Below are positions 1 to 12,714 of a stretch of 64,000 bases of DNA, piece by piece. Where the stretch lies: the NCBI GenBank assembly GCA_007449985.2, contig VIIQ02000112.1:148501-212500 (forward strand), in the 5' to 3' direction. Within the stretch, counting starts at the first letter, position 1. The number at the start of each line of letters is the position of its first letter. Under the pieces are notes generated by a model that saw only the letters and a program-made list of their open reading frames with translations, was not told the origin of the DNA and did no database searches. A program made the position numbers and the translations under genes. This DNA is from Desmodesmus armatus. Taxonomy: Eukaryota; Chlorophyta; Chlorophyceae; Sphaeropleales; Scenedesmaceae.

Positions 1-868
1 TTCCATGCTGGTTTGTCAACGACCGCCGTGCCACCACTCTGTACATGTACATCATCCTTACAGTCTTTGTTGTGCTCTTGACCCAGGGCTGCAGGATGGC
101 TGTTGGGTTGTTGCGCCTTCCGTCAGGAAAGGCTGTGCGCCTGCTCTCAGCGCACTTTTGTCGGTTTTGGACGGGGCTACAGGTTGAGCTCCTTGGTTTA
201 GTTGTAGTGCAGCAATTGCAGCAGGTGTGTCAGGTTTGAGCCCGCATGTGTGTACAACACACTGTGAAGGGCCAGGTTCAGGTCAATGTGCTGACAGAGT
301 CATGCACTTGGAAAGGATGTGCCGCCCAAAAGTGGTGTGCGCGTCCAAAACAACTCGGTAACAATCCTCGCACTACATAGTCACCGATGGTCACTTGGGG
401 CTTCTCGCACAGTCATGTGCAGGCATGCGTTGATATCAAGCTCAACAGATCTTTTCTTGTTCATGATGCACGCTTGCAGGGAGTGCAGCTCTGCCCCTAT
501 TGTGGCTCAGCACAATCCTTGTACCATGCTGCCGTTGCGCGCCATCCCTGCAGTTGCAGGCTTGGCTCCGCCATGGAGCAGTCTGATTTGTGCAGCAACC
601 TGTAGCTGCCCTCAACTCTGCCAAAGTTCATGAAATCAACATGCTGCTCGCTTGTGCGTCTGCTGTCAGCCCCGACACTGCTTTCGTTGACTTAGCTGCT
701 GTTGCTCAGGGCTCAGATCAGGTTGGTTTGAAATTCTGTTGCGCGGCCCAAACCCTGCCGCACTTGTCTGACATCTGTCAATTACTTCTACAGCTGTTCA
801 CTCTTCATCGGCACGTTGAGCGCAGCGGCTCTACTCTTCTCGCCAACTGATCAACACCGACACGCACC
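1..868. other. Upstream flank, no gene seen
   Basis: I see no convincing coding exon here: all frames are short, with no recognisable domain and no paired splice sites. The stretch just before 869 probably holds the promoter and 5' UTR of the gene starting there. It could also contain the tail of a gene lying to the left of the window. Confidence 0.4.
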
Positions 869-3238
869 ATGTCGGAGAGTATGGCCCTGATTGACTTCCC
901 GATGGCATTGCTGCAATATATGACCACCATGTTGCCTGCTCAGAGTGCTGCTCGTCTCAGGACCACCTGCAAGCTTCTGCAGCGGGTGAGTGGGGTTCAA
1001 ACCGAATTCAGCACAGCAGCGGTGCATGCTGGGAAGGCTTGCCACCGGCCACAGGCCACAGTAAGCCTAGCGAGGTGTTCGTAATCTGACAGCAGCGGCA
1101 TCCCCAGCAACAGTAGCACACTCTTAGCCACAGCCCAACAGCTGGGGTTGGTGTGCTGCAGCGCTGTCCTGTTGTTGCACCCAAATGATGAGCTTTCACA
1201 AGCTGGTGATCCTCATCTGATGGCATGCAAAAGGCTGCAACGGCAGCATATGCACGTGTCATGTGTCAGCAGCTGCCTACAGCAGTGTGTTGGACGATTG
1301 CTGCAGTATGTCCAACATGCCATGCAACATGCATGAAATCCGACTTGGAGGGGTACACGAGCAGCAGAGAGCACCCCATGCACCATGTTGGTTGGTCACT
1401 GATGTCGAACTTGGTACACCACATATGCTTGGCAGCCCCGCAATCGCTGTTGTAGCAGCAAGCATGCTTTTGAATCGCACATGTCAGCATTGGAAGTATG
1501 CTGTGCAGGTGATCGATACCACCTGGGATCCTGACGAGCCCATACCCCCACACAGGCGCAGCACGCCCCTCACCTTTGACCAAGTCAAGGCCCAGCTGCC
1601 CCAGCACAAGCCCTGGCCAGAGTGGGTCAAGCAAGCAGCATCCTTGCAGCGTGGTGCCACCATCAGTGATGAGGTTATGCTGCAGGACGTGTTAGGGTTG
1701 GCAGACAGGTGCAGCCTTGATGATAAGCAGTTTGAAGTACTGGAGCCCCAAGATGGCTGTGACCCCTACTGTCTGGAGGTGTTTGGTCCTGCCCTCACGC
1801 GCCTCACAGCCAACCAGGCAGTAAACTTGCTGCAGGTGAGCAGCGCGCGCACTGGGGTCGCAAAACCCTCTGATCCAAAACCTCAAAACCAACAACAAAA
1901 TAAAGGGGCTGTCCTTTATTCCAAAGGTTGCAAGGGTACAGCCCTCACCGATGCCGCTGCAAGCATACTGCCTGTCAGCACAGACACTATGCTTGCAGCA
2001 ACCCCAGCACGCTGCAAGCAAACTGGCGCAGTCCTGCAGACACCCCAGGCACCTGTCATGAGTCCTGCAGGAGCTCTGAGAGGCCCAGCACCACCAACAC
2101 CAGCACCTCAGCACACCCCACTGCCCCTTGCAGGAGATGCTGCTGCTGCTGCTGACCGATATAGCTGAAGTGGGCATCAGGCCAATGCCCACTGTGATCT
2201 AGCCACGGTGGCTAGACACATTGTGACAAACCAAGTCAGATCGGGGAATTGACTGTACTGAGATGATGAGTGCCTGGCTGCTGACTGACATGACAGGCTT
2301 CCAGTACAGTACAGTACAGTACCGTACACTTAGTAAGTGGGGACAGAGCCCCAACCACGGCACTAGCCAGCGAGCCAGGGCTCATGAGGGTGCCCCGAAG
2401 AGCCTGTCATACCCCAGTTTCTCTTCCAGTAAAAAAGGCTTGCACACCTGGTATGTACCTCTCAGGTATGGCCAACTGCTGATGATGCCGCTGCTTTTGT
2501 GTGCTGCAGGGCAAACCTGTCCTGGGTGTGATGTTCCGTGGTTTCCTAGACCTCAGCAAGTACAGCACAGCTTTTGAGCGCATGCATGAAGTTGAGGAGG
2601 TGACTTTCCGAAACCTCAAGGTAAACTGGCCGCCAAAGAAGAGGGGCGACATTGCATCTGATTCTGAGGGCGAGGCAGAGGTCATGAGTGGTGCTGCGTC
2701 TGCGCCTGGGTCTGATTTTCAGCCTTGGTGGGCACCCAGCAGAGGAACAGCTAGCTGGCTGGCTGGCAGGGGTAATGGCAACTGGCTCCAAGATGAAGTC
2801 GTTTTCTCCGGCAAGTGTGACAAACCATCATCAACGCGCATGCGTGGGCAGTGGGGCGGGTGCAGCAATGCAGAGCCATACGAGTTTTGTGTGAAAGCAC
2901 ATGACAGGCTGCTCTCCACCACTGACAGCAGCTGCAGGAGGGCAAGTGAGGAGGAGGTGGAGCAATTCGTGGCATCAGAGTCACCTAGTGTTGGTGACAA
3001 GTATGATCTGTACCTGTCATCAGAGGGTAGCAGGGGGACGAGGGACATCTACGTGTTCCTGGATCCAGGGGAGCCACGCTTCACTGGTCACCCCAAAGGG
3101 TTTGGGTCAGCGCCTGCCATGCCAGCGGCTGTGGGGCGAGTGGATGCAGCAGCAGGGGCGGCACCAACAGCGGCACCAGCAGCAACAGGGTCTTTGTTTA
3201 TCTTTAAAGCACGTGGTGCAGCATGCACCACAATTTGA
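869..3238 (+). CDS. Unrecognised protein with possible N-terminal F-box-like segment
   Basis: I join about three exons. Exon 1 (869 to about 986) starts at ATG and ends before gtgagt. Exon 2 (about 1509-1835) follows a gtgcag acceptor and ends before gtgagc. Exon 3 runs from about 2510 (acceptor gtgctgcag) to the stop at 3238. All joins are in phase 0. The first about 40 residues (IDFPMALLQYM...LRTTCKLLQ) have the hydrophobic spacing of an F-box helix pair, but the match is weak. Exon 2 is rich in Trp, Pro and acidic residues. Exon 3 becomes low-complexity and Ser/Ala-rich after about 2620, where a gtaaac donor could end the exon early; in that case the true C-terminus is elsewhere. No function is assigned. 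If the F-box reading is right it would be a substrate adaptor of an SCF ubiquitin ligase, which is inference only. Confidence 0.5.
2169..2216. repeat. Two adjacent small perfect hairpins
   Basis: Two short inverted repeats sit next to each other in the intron between exons 2 and 3 of the first gene. One has a 9 bp stem (agtgggcat / atgcccact, loop 7) and the other an 8 bp stem (tctagcca / tggctaga, loop 3). I know of no assigned function. Confidence 0.6.
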
Positions 3239-5275
3239 TGACAACAACGGCGCATGGCGCTGCAGCTGAACTGTGATACCAGCACACTCTGGTAGTAGCA
3301 TGGGGCCTTGCAGTGAGTGCTTTGGAGTGCCTTTCTGTGAGCCCTCATGCATCGTCCCACCTGTTTGTTTCACTGGGAGGGTCTGTGGCAGCCAGCTCCC
3401 AGGTCCCATGTGGTGTGCAGTCCCAGCCGACGGTTTGACCCTGTCACAGCGGTGGCATTGTACGTATCGTAATGTTGTCAAGCACACCGTGTGACTGCAC
3501 AGCACCAGCAGCACACGCCCCATCATGCAAGTGGCGGTCCTGGCTAAGGACGTGTTTGTTCATGCAGTGGCTTTTTTGCATAGTAAACGATACTGCTGCT
3601 GAATTGCAGCGGCGGCAGTGTCACATGCGAGTGTCACTCCAGACCGTATGCTGTGCAGCTATAGCTGTTGCGATGCTGCTGCCATTGCGCATGCATGCAC
3701 TATTGTGGTGTTGTCAAGCACACCGCCTAGTACCTTCAATGGTCAAACCCACAGGCTCACATGCAGCCCCTGACCGAGCACGTGCACTCTCAGAGTGTTC
3801 ACTCCAGCACACAACCGTCGGCCGTGCTGCTGTTATGGGGGGTTCTCGTCCGCAGCTGTATGTGCGCTTGCTGTCAGGAGTGGAAGCAGGTGTAGCTGTG
3901 TTGCGCCAGCTTCTTTTTGAGGTGTCACGCACTCGTATGCTGATTTGAACATCTGGGTTGAAGGTTGTATGTTGGAATGGCGGTGTTTGTCTGAAAGTGT
4001 AGCCTCCAGTGGGGAGGCATTGCATGAGGGCAGTGTTGTGTGATGCAGCCGTTCCAACACATGCATGAATGGTGCGCGCTCGCAGCACTGTGTGCCTGCT
4101 GCATGCACTGCGTTGGTTGTTTGGGCGACCAGGTATTACCCTTTTGAGTAACACACAGCAATTGTTATTCAGCCGGGCCCCTAGCCCTGTCCAAGCAACC
4201 TTGGGCAAGCACCCGGGTACCCGCTGGTGCATGGCAAGGTCTGTCACCGTACCCACAGCGTCACCGTCAACGCTGTTTGGCATGCAGGGCTGGCGTCACC
4301 CACAGCTGCAAAGGCACTGCATGAACAACTGCACAGAAAGCTATAGGCACAGGGTGCACAACAGACCACCGCGATGCAGCACCCCCTCACAACTTGCATG
4401 CAGATTATGACACAGCTTGCTGGGATGTGAATCAATTCAAGCACTCCAAGATGCAGCCAATGCCATGGCAAGCACGGAAGTCAACAGATCTTGCCTGATA
4501 GTCAATGGGACCCTGCACTGCCCACATGCCCTAGCAGGGCAGCTGTGCCATGAGGCAACGGATCCATGTGAGCGCCACACTGGACAAATCATGCGCCAAT
4601 GCAGCAGCACCAATGCATCTTGACAACCGCGCAGGCATAGTGACTCACTATACAGGCATCCTGCTCGAAGCAGTATGCCTGTGCCTGCAAGGTTACGGCT
4701 GGAGCAGCGAGCCTGGCTGTGCTTGTGGCTCCCGCCCACCAGTGGCTGCACCACTTGAAGCCTTGAGAACCTACACATGCTGGTGTGATGGGAGAGCGCA
4801 TCGCCTGTGCACAACAACGACCAAGCAACTCAACCACACCAAATCTACAGGCTGCACCCGCACCTAACCCGGAAAGCCACGCTTGCACGCTGGTCAAGCC
4901 AGACACTCCACTCTCATTCAAGACAAGGGCAGAATCGTTGAGCCAATGACAGCCTGCAACAGCTACAATACGACCACTGAAGAGAAATCAGCTGCACACG
5001 TAAAGACCTAGACACAACAGTTCACATACAAGACACAACCACCGTCAAGCTGTACTGGCAGCAGGACAGCAGTCCTGCTACATGCTCAAGCAGCACAATA
5101 CCAGGCCAGCCAGCCAGCTGTGTCTGCTTGAGCCCCTATCCTGATGATGCCATCAAGAAGATGCCATAGACGATACAAACACTGCTGCACACCCGGTGCA
5201 CGGATACATGATAACCTGCCATCCCCCTGCCAACCAGCTAGCTACCTGCCAAGCCACAGCTGACTAGCCAGCAAG
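3239..5275. other. Intergenic region between convergent genes
   Basis: About 2 kb separates the stop of the 869-3238 gene from the stop of the lipin gene on the other strand. It must hold both 3' UTRs. No frame has coding character or splice structure, and I found no clear TGTAA signal on either strand. A short phrase (gttgtcaagcacaccg) recurs at about 3475 and 3712. The rest shows nothing I can name. Confidence 0.4.
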
Positions 5276-8200
5276 CTAGTTGGCGGGCTGTGCTGTCGAG
5301 TGTGCACTGACGGCTGCAAGCTCTGCGTCTATGTCTACATACAGTGAGGGCCTCCAGTAGTGCAGGTCATTATACTCCTCCCTGGCTGGACCCACATTCT
5401 CTAGCAGCAGACCCTCAACACCACCCTGCCGGCCACCCAGCCCTGTACCATCATCAGCCGCAGCCGCCGCAGCCGCCGCTGCTGCTGCTGCCGCCATGGC
5501 TGCCAATGCTGTTGGTGTGTCGGCAGCAGATTGCGAGCCGGGCTCGCCTGTACTGCCTGCATTCTGCTGCCGCTGCTGCTGCTGCTGTGCATCGCCGCCG
5601 GGTGACGCCCCATTTGCTGCATTGCTGCCGCCAACAATCCCACCCCCGCCGCCGCTGCTGCTGCTGCGTCGCCGCTGCTGCTCCGCTGCGAACACTGCTG
5701 CCACCACGTCCTGCTGTATCGCCCCGAGTGACGCCGCAAACTCGAGTGTGTCATGGAAGCTGCTGTACACGCTGTGCAGGCCCCTGCTGATGCTGCTGCT
5801 GGCGTTTTGCAGCAGCCCTGGGAACATTTCGTCCACGAGGTCGTTGATGGCAGACAGGCTGGACCAGGTACTGCTCTGCAGGGCGGTGGAGGCCTTCTGG
5901 ATCTGACCCTTGGGGTTGATGGTGAAGGTGCGGCTCAGAGGCACACCTACCTCCCTGCAGACAGCAGGGCGGTTGGAGGGGGGGGGGGGTGACACTCAGT
6001 CACCCCGACAGGTAGACGGAGTGCACACATGCATCCATGCAAACTTGACCTTTGAGCTGTCACTGCTCATGTGATAGTATGGCTTGCAAGGAACAGCACC
6101 CAGTTGTCTCCTCATTGCAACATTCACCCCTCACACGTATCTGGCACAGTATCTGCCCCACCCTGTCAGATGCACCCTCAGTGTCAACACACCCACTGGT
6201 GAAGCACAACAACAGGGGCATGCAGGTGCTGCTGCTGCTGCTGTTGCTGCTGCCACAACGTGCTTTTGTGCAGGCACTGCACGCACCTGTAAGCGACCTC
6301 GTCTGTGTCTCTGTTGCCAAAGCCAGCGTAGAAGGGGTTCCACTCAGCAGGGAAGAGGGCACGGATGTCCTGCAGGCAGGCAATCTTGAACTCGTGTGGC
6401 CGCCGCACAACGATCTCCCTGCAGCGCAGTGGCAACACCAGCAGCAGATGAATCAGTCACCAGTGGTGACCACCAGCACTGGGGAGGGGGGGGGGACGGG
6501 GGGCACTGTGACTGCCTGACGAGCAGGGACGCTGCCAAAGCTCATTTATTTGCCAAAGGTCAATTTAAGAGCAGGGACGTATAGAGCAGGGTTGCCTGCA
6601 GCATGGCTCTCCTCCCACTGGCATATCAGTGTCATCACCAAAGCCGCATCACAAAACAACAGCACACCCACGTTGCATGTTGCCTGCCACCCATTCAAGC
6701 TGTGTCCCGTAGACACGCATGTCACTGACATGCACAGGGCCTGTGCTGGACTCAAGGGCGACTGCTGCAGGAAAGCGCAGCAGGTCAGGCGCTGCTGCCA
6801 GCAGCAGTGCTAGGGGGTGTAGCTGTCCTCCTTCACCTGTAGAGTGATGGCAGCAGTCCGTGTGGTGAGATGATGACAGGCCCTGAGGGCATCTTGTAGT
6901 CATTCTGCACCAGCGTGTGGAGGTACTCACGAGTGATGTTGGCCTGAGCGATGGCCCTGCACACCGTAATAACACCCCACCCCACAGCACAACACAGCGC
7001 AGTACAGCACGTCAGCACGCCACACAATCAAATCTGACAGGGAATTCTTCTAAACCCATGCAGATCTCACATGAAGTGATTGATGTGGTGACCTGCCCGA
7101 GGGCCCCTGCTGCATGCATACTGGCTGCAGTGTGCATGAGCGCGTGGGTCTGGTCCCCCCCCCAACCGCATTGCACCTCAATGTGGCCCTCACTCCCCCT
7201 TCTGCCAATTGTGCCCCACTGCCCTTGCACCCCCCCCCCCCATGCCCCCCCCCATGTGTGGGTGTGTGTACACCCACCCACACCCACCTGCTTGATAGGA
7301 ACATGATCTGGTAGCCGTTGCGTGCGATGTTGTGGAACAGCTGTGTGATGCCTGGGTGGCTCCAGTCCACCCCCAGCGTGGGCAGCACGTGACCCAGCAG
7401 GTCACTGCGAGTGATGGTGCCGTCAACATCACTCACAACCTGGGGGAGACACATGCACACGCAGGAAGTGGACAGACAACAGCAGCACACGGCACATGTC
7501 TGGTTATCAATGATGTGTGTGTGTGAGGGGGGGGAAGGCAGTGCGTGATGGTGCCGTCAACATCACTCACAACCTGGCGGAGGCACACACGCACAGGGGG
7601 TGAAGACGAGACAGCAGCACACAGCACGTGTCTGGTTTCCACATATGCGTGTGTGTGTGTGTGTGTGGGGGGGGGGGGAAACAGTGCGTGAAGGAGTCAG
7701 GTCAGGTCAGCGCCCCCCCCCCTCACCGCCACATGTCGCCGACCAGGTGCGCACTCGTCTTCATACATGTGCACAGCCAGCCCTGTCGGCAACGGCTGAC
7801 CTGTGGACAACGAGACCAACCCCTCTCCCCCTCTTTTCTCCTTTCGCCCCACTGCCCCTCCCCCCCCCCCCCCGCTCACCAGGCGTGTGTTCCAGCGCAG
7901 CAGGTAGACATAAGCCGTGAGGTCTGCTGCTCCCCCCGCCCTGAAGGTGATGGTGTTGGCACCAGGGCGTAAAGGCAGCAGGTTGAGCTGCTCACTGGTG
8001 GGGGTCAAGGTCTTGCGGATGAGGATGATGTGCTTCTTGCGGCTGCAGCAGGGACACGCACACACAACAGGACAGCTCAGCACAGCACACCATCACATTG
8101 ACCAAGTCTGCAGCTACAGGATACGGCAGCGTCAGTGGCAGCAAATTCTCAGGTCTAGACATGTGTACGACGCTGCCACCAACGCCTTGAGTACATGCCT

Positions 8201-11200
8201 GCCTCCTGCTACATGACCAGTGACAAAAGCACAATCCCAGGTCCTCACTGGCCCTCATTCTGTTGCCTCACCTGGCCCTGGCAGGCGGGGAGCTCGCTGT
8301 GCTCATAAAGCTTGCCGTCCTCCCAGCAGCACCCCCAACATCACCAACACCACCGCTCACAGCTGCCGCCGCCGCAGCAGCAGCGCCGCCCTCCCCTCCC
8401 TCCGTCCCCTTGCCGTATCCGCCCTGTCAGGAGCTGACTTGCTGCCTGGGGCCAGGAGAGACCTCAGATTGGTGAAGCTACCCCCAGAGGGCTGCAGGGT
8501 TGCTGCACTGGCGCTGGCCCCTGCTGCTGCTGGGGGGACTGCTGGTGGCTGCTGGCCGCTGGGGCTGCCGCCCAGCATCTGCTGCTGCTTTGATGTTGCT
8601 GAGGGGTCGCGCCAGCCGGTGAAGGGCCACAGCCGCCAGCTGCTGCTGGCAGAGCTCTGGGGGGGGGGGGGGGGGGGGGGGGGAGACACAATGACATTTG
8701 TGAATGGATACGCAAGTGCACGGCGGCCATAATGTGTTTGGCTATGACGAGCATACGAAAAGTGCGGGAACATTCGAATTGATCATGCAAAGGCACCTGC
8801 GGCCAGTCCAGCCTATCTTAGCAATATCTGCAGCAGCCACCCCCCCCATAGACGGGGAAAGGTGACACATTAGCGGCAGAGCGCGATGTTTGTCTTTCGC
8901 TTGGTCCATACGACCCCACTGCACCCTCGTATGCCATCCTAGCTAGCTAGACCCCTACTGCCTTGTAAATTCGCTCACCTTCTTTGCCGCCTGTGCTGCG
9001 TAGTCCTCTGCCTGTGCTGTGCAACCAACCTCCAGTGCTGCCAGGCCAGACTCAAAAGCAGCACCCCTGCCCCTAGCTGAGGTGCCCCCACCCCCCCTCA
9101 CCTTGGGCTGCCCATCACCTCATCCCCTCACTTTCTTGGCACCAGCATCCCTCCCCCTAGCTGGCAAGTCCCTATCCACCTCAATCAGCCAGTCCCCTCA
9201 CCTTCTTTGCTGCCTGTGCTGCGTGGTCCTCTGCCACCTGTATGGGGTACATGCCACTGGGGTCCAGCCCCAACAGGCTGTCCCACTTGCCACCAAACGC
9301 AAGCATGCCCACTACCATCGGCGCGGCCACCTGCACGCACAAGCCACACAACACACATTTATTGTGCAGCTTTCATGAATGTCAGCAGGCTTGTGTTGGC
9401 TTGATTCAAGTTTAGTGTCTTACAACACACGAGGTGGCACACCCTAGCACAGCAGGGTGCAGTAAAAGGCCTACACTAGTTGGCTACAAGTAGGGGTGCA
9501 GCACCGCCAGCACCGCACCACAGCAGTATGTTGGAGCCCTCGGCCAGACCGCCTTAGCACACTACCAAGCTGAGAGCAAACTTTCTTTTCCGGAAGCCAT
9601 CCTCTCTGTCAGATGCCTTCTCTGTTGCATCTTGGGCATAAGTAGCCCCCAGCAAACATCCCGTTGCGTTGCCGCCCTCCGCCCACCGCCACACCGTGCC
9701 TGCTCCCATGCTGTCTACTCCCATCTAGTCCCGTCCTCACCAACCCTCCATCATGTCCTGTCCTCACCAATTATCCCTCAGTCCCATACCCCCCGGCCTT
9801 CTCCACCTGCCACCCCTCCCTCCCCAGCCCACCTCCTCAGCCTACCTCTGCCCTGCCTCCCTCACTTCCCCTCATATGCCTGTGCCCCATACCCTCCTAT
9901 GCGTGCCTCCCCCCCCTCCCTCCCTCACCTGCCAGGAGTAGAGGTTGGCCCCCACCTTCACCACCAGGTCAGCGTCCCCCATCAGCGACACACCCCGCTC
10001 AGCCCACACCTGACCACTCACGCGCCGCGTCTCAAACACCTGCTGAGCCTCAGCAGGAGTGATACCCGGCCTGAGCAGGCCCCCACACAGCGACAACTGA
10101 AACCCAGCCAACCCCAGCGCCAAGGGGCCCGCCCCAGGGCCTGATAAGCCCTCGACAGCTGCCATTGCTGCTGCTGCGGCTGCCCTGCGGGGTGTTGCGC
10201 CCTCGTAGGAGGTCCCCAGTAAGGCCCCCGCCTCGCTATCACCTAGATAGCCGCTGTCGGCTGGGGGGGAGGCACCGAAAGAGATACCCTGGTGAGGCAT
10301 TGACACCGGGCTGCTGCTGCTGCGGGGGACAGCCGTCGCTGCCGCTACTGCTGCCGCTGCGGCAGCAGCAGCGTCAGACTGGAAGGACAGCTCCCCTTGC
10401 TGTGGCAGCTGCGGGCTTGAGTGGCTGATGACGGCAGCTGCGGGTGTAGGTGACGTCACATCTTGCTGGGAGCCTGTGCTGTTGCTGCTGCTGCTGCTGC
10501 TTGCCGGCTGCTGGCTGCCTGGCAGGATGGACAAGCCGCCAGGGGCGCCCTGCTGCTGCTGTGTGGATGCAGTGTCTGGGGTCCCCATGGGTCCCCAAAC
10601 CAAAGGTGCCTCTGCTGCTGCTGCTGCTGCATCTTCCAAGATAGCTGTTGCATCCACATCTGCTTCTTGCGAAGAGGATCGGGAGGCAACAGAGGGACTG
10701 CGCTGCACTGCTGCTGCTGCTCCACGCTGCCCCTCAACGGCAGCCGCCACCCCAGCAGCTGCAGCAGGAGCTGCTACTGGCGGTGTTGACGGCTGCTGCT
10801 CTGCGTCTGCATCCGCCTGCGGCTGCTGCTGCTGCTGTTGCAGCTCCACACCGGGCACAGCATCCGCCTGGTCAGAACTCTGCTTGGGGGATAGCTGTTG
10901 CTGCTGCTGCTGGTGTGCCTTGAGGCTGCTCGACAGCAGGCTTGGCCTGGTTGGGCTGATCACCGCTGCCTCCTCCTCAGACTGCTGCCGGCCACGCACA
11001 GCCACCACAGGCCGGCTCCCTACCTGAGGCCTAGGGGAGCTGCTGTCCCTGTTAACCGCTGCTGGGCCAGGTCCTGGCCCACCTGGCCCACCTGGCCCAG
11101 CAGCACTGGGACCTGGTGCAACGGTAGCTGCAGCATCAACCCCCACAGCAGCAGCAGCGGCTTGTGGAGGGCTCCCGGCCAGCCCCTCTGCTAGTGTGGG

Positions 11201-12680
11201 CTGCGACTCCATCCCCCCACCTGACACACTGCTGCATGCATCAGCCTCACTACCTGGACTAGCTGCTGCTGCTGCTGCATCAGCTGCATCAGCAGCAACA
11301 GCCTCTGCAGCAATCACTACTGCTGCTGCTGCTGCATCCTGCTGCCCTGCTGCTGCAGCCTCGTGCGTGAGTGTAGTGTCACCAGGTGCTGCGCTGGTTA
11401 CCTCCATAGCCCCTCCCTCAGACTCAGACACCTTGCTGCCACCCCTGCTGAGCCCTGTGCCCTCAGACACCTCGTCCATACTGAAGGAAGCAGCAGAGTC
11501 AAGCAGCACAGACGGCAGCTCAGACACACGCAGCTGCTGAACGCCGTTGGCACCCGCAGCACCAGCAGCACGTGCCGCACGCGTCACAGCGTCAGCGCCG
11601 CTGCTGCTGCTGTGCTTCTGCTGCTCGGACGGGGACGGCAGCTGGAAGCCGACATGCCGCACGAGGCCTGGCGGCTGCTGTTGCTGCTGCTGCTGGTCCG
11701 GCAGCTGCACAGATTCTAGCTCCTGCAGGAAGGGGTGCTCTGCAGACCTCTCCTGCTGACGGAGCGCAGTCGGCTGCCCCTGCTCCTGCCGCCGCTGCTG
11801 CTGCAGCTGCTCGGTGTGTCCATCATGCTTCAGCGGCGACTTGCTGCGCCTCCGCTGCTGCTGCTGCTGCTGGGGTGCTGCACCCACGAATGATGCATCC
11901 GACTGCACCTTGATGGAGTACCTGTTGTCCAGCAGCATCTCCTGCAGCCGTGCTCGGGCAGGGTCACCAGCCGCCCCATCCCCAGACACCTGCAGCACCC
12001 TCTTCGCCAGGTGGTGCTGCTTGCGGCTGCTCCGCCGCCTGCCGCCACCCTGCCCTGCGTTGCCGTTGCTGCTGGGGGTCGTGAGCGGAGGCAGCGAGGG
12101 AGGTGTCGCTACCACCTGCTGCCCACCTACTGCTGCTGCTGCTGCTGTCCCTGAGAGGCCTTGCTGCAGGGCTGCTGCCACATCACTTGGGAGGCACTCA
12201 GACAAGCCACTGCTGCTGCTGCTACCGCTGCTGCTGGTCTCGCCGTCGCTTTCGCTGCCGGACAGGGTGGTGTAAGAGGACGATGTAGGCCCCCGCCCAC
12301 TGCTGCTGCGCCGCTGCTTGGCCTGACTCTGCCCATCCTGCTGCCAGGCTGGCATGCTGCTGCTGCTGGGCTCCAGTGCACCCGCCTGGCCACCTCCATC
12401 ACCACCTGCTGCTGCTGTTGTGGACCCTCCATCATCCAAGGGGGTCAGGGATGCATCCCCTGCTGCTGGGAAACCTCCCCCTGCTGCTGCTGCTGCTGCG
12501 TCTGGGTCCTGCTCGCCTGCTGCTGCTGCTGCCTTTGCTGCCTGCATGCGTGCCACCTCCTGCTGCACTGCTGCCAGCATGGATGCGTTGGCGTAAGGTG
12601 TACCTGCATCCTCATCGTCTGAGGAGTAGCCGCTAGAGGGAGACATCATGCCCGTCAGCAGCTCATCCTCAGCATCTGCA

Positions 12681-12714
<34 letters not shown>

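Noticed and set aside
1263..2168. 301-codon plus frame treated as one exon
   Set aside because: Only the middle (about 1509-1835) has sensible splice sites and continues in frame to exons on both sides; the rest is intron read-through.
10428..12622. Several long plus-strand Cys/Ala/Leu-rich frames
   Set aside because: They are antisense to the poly-Gln/Ala lipin linker exon and carry no domains.
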